Source: Lewinella sp041392765
GTDB taxonomy: Bacteria; Bacteroidota; Bacteroidia; Chitinophagales; Saprospiraceae
Direction of reading: 5' to 3'
DNA: 64,000 nucleotides
Assembly: GCA_041392765.1 (NCBI GenBank)
Contig: JAWKLL010000024.1
Location: 1 to 64,000 of the forward strand
Positions 37,066 to 46,675 of this stretch are shown piece by piece. Numbering within the stretch: position 1 is the first letter of the stretch; each line of letters begins with the position of its first letter. A program made the translations under genes and the position numbers. Under the pieces are notes generated by a model that was given only the letters and a program-made list of their open reading frames with translations, was not told where the DNA came from and did not search any database.

Positions 37066-38772
37066 ATGTATTCAAATCAGGTTACCCAAATGCTTTACTG
37101 GACGGCCATGATGGTGGGCATAGGCACGGCTGTGTTTGCTGGTTACTATCTTTGGCACACTCCTACCCAACTAGCCAGCGATTTCCTACAACTGAATGCT
37201 TGTTTTTATCAAGTTGATAACTGGTCGCAGCGGTTTTTTACCGCTGAAGTCAAAGCCCAAGGCAACCGATGGAATACACTGGCATTGGGGGTCGGTATGG
37301 CACTGGCGACTTATGCTTGGTGGAAAATACGACGAGCAACTCGGTTGCCTTACCAGCGCATAGAGGGCACCCCTGATGACACTAAGTACTGGCGCGGATT
37401 ATTGGCGTTGGGAGGAATCACCCTGTGGTGGTACAGTCATCGTCATACGCCACCTGCTTACGACGAGGTTTTTTCGGCAGTTCATTGTGCGGGTATGCAC
37501 CCTTTCCAAACCCTTGCTTATTATATGTTGCCCAACAACCACCTCCTCACCAATACCCTCAACAGCCTGCTGCCGTTGCCGCCTGAAGGCAAGGTGCTGA
37601 GTGGCAGAATCCTATCTTTATTCGCTTTTTTGGCCGCACAGCAGTTGGCCTTTAGTGTAGCGAAACGCCAAGCAAAAGCATGGGCGGCAGTGGCTATCAT
37701 CTTAGTTATATCCATGAGCCTCCCAGTATGGGGATTTGCCGCACAAGCTAGGGGGTATAGTTTTCAGTTGCTAGCAGGCTGGGGGGGGGTAGCTGCCTGG
37801 TGTCGGTATATTGAACGGCGCGATGAGGCATCGGGGCGCTGGTTGTTGGTCGCTACGGTGGTAGGCTACGCCTCGCTCCCCAGTTTCCTGTTTTTTCATG
37901 GTGCTGCGCTACTTTTCGCAAGTATCTACCAATGGAAACGAGGGCGGATAGATGTCTTTTTTTGGAAATATCAGCTTTGGGCGGGTGTTTTTATCTTTAT
38001 TTTTTACCTGCCCGTATTGTCTTTTTCAGGTTGGGAAGCTTTGTTGGCTAACAAATATGTAAAGAGCGAAGAAGTGCCTTTAGGGGCGTTTGCATCTCAG
38101 TTTTTGAGCATGTCAGGTTTTTTTCTCAATCACGGGTTCTCTGGCCTTTTTCAGCCGCAGCATTACGGTTGGCTTTATGTGCTTTATGGCTTGCCCCTAA
38201 GCCTGTTATTATCCAAGGAGCAAAGCCCTCGTTTGGTAGGCCAGTCATATATGATGATGTGGATTGTGCTGGTGATAGTGGTTTTAGCGATGAAGAAAAT
38301 TCCCTTCAACCGCAACCTCATCATCCAATACAGCCTTGGATTATCCGCCATAGCCTATACCTTGTACTATTGGCTCATACCTTGGGGAAGGCGCTACTTA
38401 TCGGGGCTGGTATCTCTGTTTTTTGTAGGGCTGTTGGGTATCGTTGGGCTACAGTTGGGGCAGCGCTTTCCTCAGGTAGCAGGGGATCAGCTGTATTTTT
38501 ATCCGGCTCAGATGCTGTACGAAGCTAACAGCCGGGGTGTGGCCACGTTACCCGAGGATGCGGTACTCGGTTGCTCCGATGAAAGCTTCTATTGGTACTA
38601 CCTATGCCGACAAACAGGGAAGCTCGCCAATTTATGCATTCATGGCAACGAAGACTTCCTCGTAAAGCGCATATCCGAAACTTGGCCCGATAGCCTGATC
38701 TTTACGTATGAATTAGCCAACCTCCCCGCAGGCGATGACTACGAAATTTGGATGCGAAAAAGTGAGCAGTGA
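37066..38772 (+). CDS. Polytopic membrane protein, GT-C glycosyltransferase-like
   Basis: A 568-residue protein with roughly 10-12 hydrophobic segments (MMVGIGTAVFAGYYLW, LGVGMALATYAWWKI, ILSLFAFLAAQQLAF and others). An acidic motif follows the second segment pair (HTPPAYDEVFSAVHCAGMHP), placed like the catalytic Asp/Glu loop of GT-C fold enzymes (ArnT/PMT type). The C-terminal ~100 residues are soluble (LPEDAVLGCSDESFYWYYLC). I do not recognise a specific family; a lipid-linked sugar transferase is an inference from topology. ATG 37066 is used. Composition is like the host, unlike the AbiJ-like gene. Confidence 0.5.
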   Translation: MYSNQVTQMLYWTAMMVGIGTAVFAGYYLWHTPTQLASDFLQLNACFYQVDNWSQRFFTAEVKAQGNRWNTLALGVGMALATYAWWKIRRATRLPYQRIEGTPDDTKYWRGLLALGGITLWWYSHRHTPPAYDEVFSAVHCAGMHPFQTLAYYMLPNNHLLTNTLNSLLPLPPEGKVLSGRILSLFAFLAAQQLAFSVAKRQAKAWAAVAIILVISMSLPVWGFAAQARGYSFQLLAGWGGVAAWCRYIERRDEASGRWLLVATVVGYASLPSFLFFHGAALLFASIYQWKRGRIDVFFWKYQLWAGVFIFIFYLPVLSFSGWEALLANKYVKSEEVPLGAFASQFLSMSGFFLNHGFSGLFQPQHYGWLYVLYGLPLSLLLSKEQSPRLVGQSYMMMWIVLVIVVLAMKKIPFNRNLIIQYSLGLSAIAYTLYYWLIPWGRRYLSGLVSLFFVGLLGIVGLQLGQRFPQVAGDQLYFYPAQMLYEANSRGVATLPEDAVLGCSDESFYWYYLCRQTGKLANLCIHGNEDFLVKRISETWPDSLIFTYELANLPAGDDYEIWMRKSEQ

Positions 38773-38860
38773 GTTTCTATACTCGCGTAACACATTGTAC
38801 AAAAACCGTTGAAAAACGTGAATTATGGATAATAACGAAATGCAAAAAATTAAAAATCAA

Positions 38861-38955
38861 CAGGCTAGGGTGTGCCCCCTGCAAAACAGGGGTCGGGCTA
38901 TCCGCTCCAGTACCTCCCTGCGGTCGGCACGTCCGCTCCTATCCCTCACACGAAA
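38861..38955 (+). repeat. Dispersed GC-rich intergenic repeat, copy c
   Basis: Contains CAGGGGTCGGGCTATCCGCTC and, about 25 nt later, CGTCCGCTCCTATCCCTCAC, matching copies a and b. GC-rich inside an otherwise AT-rich gap; any reading frame across it is an artefact. Confidence 0.5.
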
Positions 38956-39024
38956 TACATTTAATTGGCTATCAATTACTTATGTATTTATCATTCGATT
39001 TTTTATTCATCATTCACGTTAAAT

Positions 39025-39156
39025 ATGAAATTAATACCTCAACTAATCGGAATTCTATTCTTTTCGTGTGGATGTAGCTCAAGCGATAATGGGTTGCACC
39101 AGCCTTGGATAGGAAAGTACACCGTTCAGTATTCAGACGCTGAAAAAGCTAAATAG
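39025..39156 (+). CDS. Short lipoprotein, probable truncated remnant
   Basis: ATG at 39025 encodes 43 residues: MKLIPQLIGILFFSCGCSSS, then a short tail ending KYTVQYSDAEKAK. The hydrophobic start and FFSCGC lipobox are convincing for a lipoprotein signal, but almost no mature domain remains before TAG, 40 nt ahead of the fic gene. Probably the 5' end of a lost gene, or a very small lipoprotein. Function unknown. Confidence 0.4.
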   Translation: MKLIPQLIGILFFSCGCSSSDNGLHQPWIGKYTVQYSDAEKAK

Positions 39157-39195
39157 AAATCACTAAATTGCAGTCTGTAAAATATTTTCTGCTAC

Positions 39196-39957
39196 ATGAT
39201 AAGTGATCTACTAAAAAATAAATTCGAAGCATCGATAGATTTTGACCCATTGATTAAAATGGCTGTTAAAAAAGAAGAGAGATTATCCGTAGATTATTTT
39301 GATTTTTACAATTCAGTTTCCAGTGTCTATTCATCAAAAATAGAAGGCGAAGAAATTGACTTTGATAGCTTCTTTAAGCATAAATTTCTCAACGTTCAAT
39401 ACCATCCTGATTACACAAAGAAAAGCCAAGATTTACTGAATGCGTACGAATTCATCCTCAATCACGAGTTTAATCGAGCAAACATTTTTGAAGCGCACAA
39501 GATATTGAGTAACCATTTATTGCCAGCAACTCAGAGAGGACAAATTAGAAACACACCCATGTTTGTAATCAATGAGGAAGATAGAATTGAATATGTCGCT
39601 TGTGATCAATTCAAAATTGAAACAGCCTTGAGTGCTTTCTTTGACGCTATTGAAAAGTTGTTTAAACAAGAACTGACTCCTATCGAAGTATTCTTTTATG
39701 CTGCACAAATTCATTTAGTATTTGTAAAAATCCACCCGTTTCAAGATGGAAATGGAAGAACAGCGCGATTGATGGAGAAATGGTTTTTAATTCAACACTT
39801 TGGCAATGATGCTGTGGCAATTGAACTTGAAAAAAACTATTACCAAAACAGAAAAGCGTATTACGATAATATTAGAAAACTTGGCTTGGAATATGATTCC
39901 CTTGATTATCTGAAGGCTTTAGATTTCTTATTGATGACCATACATAGCTTACAATAA
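39196..39957 (+). CDS. Fic-family protein (AMP transferase type) with N-terminal autoinhibitory motif
   Basis: A 253-residue protein with the Fic core HPFQDGNGRTAR (about residues 180-191; catalytic His and the GNGR phosphate loop). Near residues 48-53, SSKIEGEE matches the inhibitory helix pattern (S/T)xxxE(G/N), so it is a class II, self-inhibited Fic. The known activity is transfer of AMP or another nucleotide to a hydroxyl side chain of a target protein. There is no partner antitoxin gene. Composition is AT-rich like the accessory region, and it is the last gene before paaZ. Target unknown. Confidence 0.88.
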   Translation: MISDLLKNKFEASIDFDPLIKMAVKKEERLSVDYFDFYNSVSSVYSSKIEGEEIDFDSFFKHKFLNVQYHPDYTKKSQDLLNAYEFILNHEFNRANIFEAHKILSNHLLPATQRGQIRNTPMFVINEEDRIEYVACDQFKIETALSAFFDAIEKLFKQELTPIEVFFYAAQIHLVFVKIHPFQDGNGRTARLMEKWFLIQHFGNDAVAIELEKNYYQNRKAYYDNIRKLGLEYDSLDYLKALDFLLMTIHSLQ

Positions 39958-39971
39958 ATAATCTCTTTTAA

Positions 39972-39998
39972 TTATCTTTGCGAACAAACGTTCATTCG
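39972..39998 (+). promoter_or_regulatory. paaZ promoter -7 and PaaR-like operator
   Basis: TATCTTTG (-7 type TAnnTTTG) is followed directly by CGAACAAACGTTCATTCG. The whole 27-nt block is identical to 56990-57016 before paaE. CGAACAAACGTTCA matches 12 of 14 positions of the Thermus PaaR (TetR-type) consensus CNAACGNNCGTTNG recalled from the literature. Its place over the start region fits repression relieved by phenylacetyl-CoA. Confidence 0.65.
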
Positions 39999-40002
39999 CG
40001 AT

Positions 40003-42049
40003 ATGATAACAGCATTATCCCACTATATTGAAGGTCGTTGGGTAGCACCGATACAAGAAGAAGTCATACAACAAGACGCTTGTACAGGTGAAGGCATTGG
40101 CTTTTGTTCCTCAGAATCCTTAGATTTTTCCAGTATCCTAGAATATGGTAGAAAGACTGGTTCTGCGGCGCTGCGCAAAATGACTTTTCGCCAGCGGGGG
40201 CTTATGCTGAAACAGTTAGCCCTGTATCTACACGAAAGGCGGCATCATTACTACCCCCTCAGTTACCAAACGGGTGCCACCAAGGCCGATAGCTGGGTGG
40301 ACATCGAAGGGGGCATCGGTACGCTCTTTGCCTATGCTAGCTTGAGGCGACAACTCAGTGATCAACGCTGGTTAGTGGATGGAGAAACGGTGAACCTCTC
40401 CAAGATGGGTACGTTTATTGGCACACACGTTCAAGTACCCCGCACGGGTGTAGCGGTACACATCAATGCCTTCAATTTTCCGATATGGGGCATGCTGGAA
40501 AAAGTGGCCGTTAACTGGTTGGCAGGTATGTCAGCCGTGGTAAAACCCAGCGAATACACCAGCTTTTTGACAGAAGCGATGGTGCGCGACATCATCCAGT
40601 CAGGTATCCTGCCGGAGGGAAGCCTGCAATTGGTGCAAGGCCGTGGGCATGGCATCTTAGATGCCGTGGACAGTCGGGATGTAGTCACCTTCACGGGTTC
40701 TGCCAATACGGGGCTGCGGCTCAAGTCTATGCCTGCCATCGCGCAGCAATCCGTGGTTTTCAACATGGAAGCAGATAGCCTCAATGCCGCTATCCCTGGC
40801 ACCTGATGCCACACCCGATACAGAAGAATTCAGCCTGTTTATCAAAGAGGTTTGCAGGGAGATGACAACCAAGGCAGGCCAAAAATGTACCGCCATCAGG
40901 CGTATTATTGTACCCGAAAACCTAATTAACGATGTACAAGTTGCTGTTGCCAAACGGCTTCAGACGACCCCCATCGGCGATCCCCGCGTGGAAGGCGTAC
41001 GGATGGGAGCCTTGGTGAATAAACGCCAACAAACCACCCTTCGGGAGCGCGTGCAGTTATTATTAGCCAACAGTGATTTAGTCTATGGCCACCCCGACAC
41101 CGTGGAAGTTCTGGGCGGAGATACCCACAAAGGTGCTTTTTGTAGCCCATTGCTCTTGCGCAACGACCAGCCATTCACCCAAACAGCCAGCCACGAGATC
41201 GAAGCCTTTGGCCCTGTGAGTACCCTCATGCCCTACCGCCATCTGGAGGATGCTATCACATTGGCCAACATGGGCAAAGGATCACTCGTGAGTACCCTCT
41301 GTACCACCGATCCCTCTACCGCCCAGACTTATATGATGGAGGCAGGTGCGTGGCACGGCCGCATCCTCCTGCTCAATCGCCACAGTGCCCCGGAAAGCAC
41401 AGGGCATGGTTCGCCCATGCCATTGATGTTCCACGGTGGCCCAGGACGAGCTGGCGGTGGCGGAGAATTGGGGGGCACCCGCAGCCTGCATCACTATCTC
41501 CAAACCGTAGCTTTACAAGGGCATCCTACCATGCTCACGCAGGTAACACAGCAATACCAGCCCGGTGCCGAACGCAGGGAGAGTATCGTGCATCCTTTTA
41601 TGAAGCACTTCGAAGCTTTAGCAATAGGCGACACCTTCACTACGGCTAAACATACCGTCACAGAAAGTGATATCAGTAATTTTGCCAACCTCACAGGCGA
41701 CCGATTCTACGCCCATACCGATGCCACTTCACTCGAAGGCACTCCCTTTACGCAGCGGGTAGCCCACGGTTATTGGGTGTTGAGCAAAGCCGCTGGCTTA
41801 TTTGTGGAAGCCCGCAAAGGGCCTGTGCTACTCAACTATGGGTTGGAAAGTTGCCGCTTCACCAAACCCGTCTATCCCGGCATGACCATAGGGGTGTACC
41901 TCACCTGCAAAGAAAAAACCGAACAGGAGCAACGTGAAGGGGAAGACTACCGCAAAGGAATTGTGAAATGGTTGGTCGAAGTGTATGACGAATCCAACGA
42001 AACCGTCGCTATTGCCACCATTCTTACGATGGTCAAGTGCAGTGAATGA
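40003..42049 (+). CDS. paaZ: PaaZ: oxepin-CoA hydrolase / 3-oxo-5,6-dehydrosuberyl-CoA semialdehyde dehydrogenase (frameshifted)
   Basis: Bifunctional enzyme that opens the oxepin ring and oxidises the resulting aldehyde in phenylacetyl-CoA degradation. The N-terminal aldehyde dehydrogenase part has NAD-binding and substrate segments (AVHINAFNFPIWGMLEKVAVNW cut to its core, VTFTGSANTG) and the catalytic Cys in TKAGQKCTAIRR. The C-terminal MaoC-like hydratase has TGDRFYAHTD and FTQRVAHGYWVLS. One extra C in ATCCCTGG near 40796 breaks the frame; corrected length is 681 residues, the same as E. coli PaaZ. It is preceded by the shared paa operator. Other paa genes except paaE are outside the window. 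Confidence 0.93.
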
Positions 42050-42286
42050 AGAAATTAGTAGTTGAAAATAGACCCTTTATACTTCACTGTTTGCCCCAAC
42101 CACTGCAAGCCGTATATCTTTCACCCAAACCTCTGGTTATTTCGTAACTTTGTTGTAGCAACATTGTTAGCCTACCAAAAGTAAGCTTAGTAATTTGACG
42201 GAAATAACTGATTCCATTTTTCCTAAAGCCAAGCCAAAAATGGGATCACTTATTTTTTTTCGTCCCTTACACAAATTCACACGCTT

Positions 42287-43374
42287 ATGTCTGAGATATG
42301 TCCTGCTTGCCGAACAGCCAGCTACCCCGTTGGGATTTTGGTTCTTTTCTTGTTATTTGCAAGTTGTGGAAAAGCTAAAGAAAATCCTACTTCATCGGAA
42401 GCACCACCTGCCCCTGCTCCTATGCAAGTCGATTTCGTTGTGTTGCGCCCTGCTGCCATTTCCAACCAATTGGATGTAACAGGCACCTTGGTGCCCGCAG
42501 AATCGGCTATGCTCAGCGCACAAACAGCAGGCTTGGTAAAGGATATTCACTTCCGAGAAGGGCAGCAAGTCAAAAAAGGCCAGTTGCTACTACAATTAGA
42601 TGATCGGCAGTGGCAGGCTATGCGCAGCAAATTGTTGTCACAAATCAGTATGGCAGAAACAGACTTGAAGCGCAAGGAAGGGCTTTTGCCCATTCAAGGT
42701 ATTAGCCAAGCGGAAGTAGATGCCGCACAACTGCAATTAACGACCCTCCGCGCTGACTTACAAGAATTGGACATCCGCATTGAGTACGCCAGTATTCGCG
42801 CTCCGTTCAGCGGTCGCGTGGGGCTGCGCAATGTAAGCCCCGGAGCCTATTTAATGGCTGGTTCGCCCGTGGTGCAAATCGTCCAATTAGATCCTTTGCG
42901 ACTAGAATTTAGTGTACCTGAAATATACGCCGGAGATATTCGCCCCGGCCAGCAATTGACGTTCAGACTAGCTGGTCAAGATACAGATTTCAAAGCAGAA
43001 GTATATGCCTCCGAACCCGTTATTGATGCCACTACACGCGGTCTAAAAGTGCGGGCTATCGTCAATAATCAAAGAGCCTTTTGGCAGCCGGCGCATTCGC
43101 ACAAATCGCCCTTACACTCTCCCATATTCCCGATGCCTTGCTGATTCCCACCGATGCTGTCATTCCTAAACTAAACCAGCAGGTCGTGTACCAAATAAAA
43201 GGAGGAACCGTAAAGGAAACCGCTATCCAATCGGGTGTAAGGCTCACCAAAAGCCTACAAGTGATAAACGGGCTTTCAGTTGGCGACACGGTCATGGTCT
43301 CTGGTTTACTACAAGCCAAACCGGGCATGCCTGTATTGTCCCAAGAAATGAATGTAGATATAACCGCCGAATAG
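42287..43374 (+). CDS. RND efflux periplasmic adaptor lipoprotein (frameshifted)
   Basis: Membrane fusion protein of an RND pump. It has a lipobox (LLFASCGK), a lipoyl/barrel-sandwich half (ISNQLDVTGTLVPAESAMLS, VKDIHFREGQQVKKGQLLL), a short hairpin (ETDLKRKEGLLPIQGISQAEVDAAQ), the second half IRAPFSGRVGLRNVSPGAYL, a beta-barrel and a membrane-proximal domain (LLIPTDAVIPKLNQQVVYQI). A frame change near 43082 splits it; repaired length about 362 residues. It bridges the inner-membrane pump (next gene, 5 nt away) to an outer-membrane TolC channel, which is not present here. Substrate unknown. Confidence 0.88.
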
Positions 43375-43379
43375 GAACT

Positions 43380-46300
43380 ATGAACCTCTCATCCGTCAGC
43401 ATACAACGCCCCATGTATTGGCCATCGTACTTTCCATCACCATTCTGCTGTTTGGGGGTATCTGTTTCACCTATCTCGGTGTCAGGAATACCCTAGTGTA
43501 GATCCGCCCATTGTTACCGTTACGACCAACTACACAGGTGCCAATGCAGAGGTCATGGAATCTCAGATTACAGAGCCTTTAGAAGAAGAAATCAATAGCG
43601 TTAGTGGTATCAACACCATGAGTTCTATCAGTGCCGACGGTCGCAGTACGATCCGCGTGGAGTTTGACCTCGGCATCAATATGGATAACGCTGCCAATGA
43701 CATACGCGACAAAGTTTCCCAAGCGATACGCAGTTTGCCGCCTGATGCAGACCCGCCTATTGTCCAGAAAAGCGATGCCGACGCACAGACCATCTTTTCG
43801 CTTACCGTACAAAGTAAAACGCAACTTACTTGAGCTGTCTGACATAGGTAACAACCTCTTTAAAGAACGATTACAAACGATACAAGGTATCAGTGAAATT
43901 AATATCTGGGGCGATAAGCAATACGCCATGCGCATCGCCTTGGATCCCGATAAATTAGCCCGCTTACCGCCTCACACCCTTGGACGTACGCAATGCGCTG
44001 GCCTCCGAAAACGTGGAACTACAGTGGACGCATAGAGGGGTATCGCACCGAATTAGTGATCCGAACCTATGGCCGTCTTTCCTCCGTTGAAGAATTCAAC
44101 AACCTCATCATCGACGACAGGGCAGGCCGATTAGTGCGGCTCAAAGATGTGGGTGCCGTTCGGTTGGGGGCATAAAACGAACGCTCTCTCCTTAGGGGCA
44201 ATGGAGGTATCCCAATGATCGGCATTGCCATACAGCCGCAGCCAGGTGCGAACTATATCGAAATTGTGGATGAAGTAAAAAAACGGGTTGAACAAATCAA
44301 AAGATTTGCCCGAAGATCTGGAACTTAGGGGTCGCATTGGATGCCACCATCAGCATACGACGTGCCATTGAGGAAGTAAAGCAAACCGTCTTTATTTCAT
44401 TTGGCTTGGTGGTGTTAGTTATCTTTTCTTCCTTCCGCAACTGGCGCACCACACTTATTCCTGTGTTGGCCATTCCTATTTCGCTCATTGGGGCTTTCTT
44501 TGTCATGTATGCAGCAGGTTTTTCCATCAACATCCTCACCTTGTTGGGGATTGTATTGGCGACAGGTTTGGTGGTGGACGATGCCATTGTTGTTATGGAA
44601 AACATCTATTCACGAGTGGAAAGAGGCGAAGACAGAATCCAAGCGGCATTTGCTGGCTCAAGAGAAATATTTTTTGCGGTCATTTCTACAACGGTGACAT
44701 TAGTAGCCGTTTTCCTTCCCGTTATTTTTTGGAAGGGGTAACAGGCCGGTTGTTCCGAGTTTGGGGTAGTAGTGGTAGGAAGTGTCATCATTTCGTCTTT
44801 CGTGAGTCTGAGTCTTACGCCCATGATGAGCTCCCGCATTTTGAAGCAAAAAGAACAAGCAGGCAGACTGAGCCGATGGATAGGGGCACGATTAAGCGCT
44901 TTGGGCAATCGCTATGCGCAGTCGTTGACTGGTTTTATGCGGCACAAATGGGCCTCCTTTGTCATTGTAGCTATTTCCATCAGCATGGTGTGGTTTATTG
45001 GCCAACAATTGCCATCAGAACTAGCACCCATGGAGGACAAAGCCGGCTGAGGGTTATCGCTACCGCGCCTGAGGGTACTTCTTTCGAGGTAATGGATGCC
45101 TTTGTTGCGCAATTGGTTGCATTGACGGATACCCTTCCCGAAAGGAATCACTGCTTTCCGTAACCGCTCCTGGATTTGGCTCTTCTAATAGTATCAATAG
45201 TGGGTTTGTGCGCTTGACGCTAAAACCGTCCGATCAAAGAGAAAAAAGCCAAATGCAGCTTGCCGCAGAACTGACCGCTCAACTGAAGCAGTACAACTGC
45301 AAGGGCTTTTGTGTCGCAAGAACAGACGATTCAGGTAGGAAGCAATCGAGGTAGCTTACCTATTCAATTTGTTATACAAGCCGCCACCATCGAAAAACTA
45401 AAGACATCATCCCCGATTTTTCTGCCCGTATCACAGATAACCCCATTTTTGAAGCATCCGATCTAGACCTTAAATTCACCAAACCTGAGTTGCAGGTACA
45501 AATAGACCGCAACAAAGCCCGCGAAATGGGTGTCAGTGTAGTGGATATTGCCCAAACCCTTCAACTGCTTTTTAGTGGACAACGCTTTGGCTATTTCATC
45601 CGTGATGGCAAACAATACTTTGTCATTGGTGAAGCCGTCACGAATAGCACGCGATGAACCTGCTGACCTCAATCGCGTCACCGTTCGCAACAACAACGGC
45701 GACCCTATCCCCCTCAGCAACAGTAACTACGCATTTCGAGAGTAGCTCACCCCAACTATACCGCTACAACCGCTATGCAGCCGCCACGTTCTCGGCAGCC
45801 CCGGCTCCTGGCTACACCATCGGGCAAGGCATTGAAGCCATGAACGACATCGCCCGCGAAGTACTAGACGATAGCTATGTCACCAGCCTTTCTGGCACTT
45901 CTAAGGAATTCACAGAAAGTGCTGGCAGCCTCGTATTTGCTTTTCTCTAGCTTTGGTATTGGTTTACTTAGCCTTGGCAGCCCAATTTGAAAGTTTCCGC
46001 GACCCGTTCACCATTATGCTCACCGTGCCACTCGCCATCGGAGGTGCGGTGCTGGCCCTTTGGTTGTTCGGGCATACCCTGAATATTTTTAGCCAAATCG
46101 GTATGATCGTCTTAGTCGGCATTGTTACTAAAAATGGCATCCTATCGTTGAATTTGCCAACCAGCGTCGCATGCAGGGGCTGTCCATTACAGAAGCCGCC
46201 ATCGACGCAGCAGCTCAGCGATTCCGCCCCATTTTAATGACCAGTATGGCTACTATTCTAGGGGCACTTCCTATTGCGTTGGCGCTGGGCGGGGGTGCTA

Positions 46301-46435
46301 CCAGCCGTATCCTATGGGCATTGCGATTATCGGTGGATTGGTTTTTCATTGATACTCACCCTCTACGTAATCCTGTGCTTTACACCATCATTACCAGCAA
46401 AAAAGAAAAAATTGGTAGAAGAAACAATACGCTGA
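43380..46435 (+). CDS. RND multidrug efflux permease, HAE1/AcrB type (heavily frameshifted)
   Basis: Pieces in all three frames form one AcrB-like protein of about 1020 residues: MNLSSVSIQRP at the start, YPSVDPPIVTVTTNYTGANA, the porter domains (SPLEEEI-like TEPLEEEINSVSGI), the membrane motif GIVLATGLVVDDAIVVMENI carrying the proton-relay Asp-Asp, VFLPVIF, the C-terminal half with LVYLALAAQFESFRDPFTIM and GMIVLVGIVTKNGIL, ending LVEETIR. At least a dozen indels, and an in-frame TAA near 44173 where GAENERS is expected, interrupt it. It exports drugs or lipids with the adaptor upstream. It is either a very error-rich stretch or a true pseudogene; the gene identity is certain. Confidence 0.88.
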
Positions 46436-46675
46436 GCATAGAAAAAAAGATCATAGACCTACTCTTAGCATTTTACACGTATGTTCAACTTTTTCGAATC
46501 AAAAGTTGAACACTATATTTTTTTCCGGGTATCTTAGTTTTCGGCAGTAGCATGACGAAAATCACCCTAAATCGTTGAGCAATCCCTCATGGCGGCATCA
46601 AAGTACCCCTAATTTGCACGCCTACAACGGTAGTCATCGACTACCAAAGAAAAATTAACCACTAAAGAATAGAAT

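Noticed and set aside
37005..37217. Small gene before the membrane protein
   Set aside because: Overlaps the start of the 37066 gene in another frame, and no conserved features are visible.
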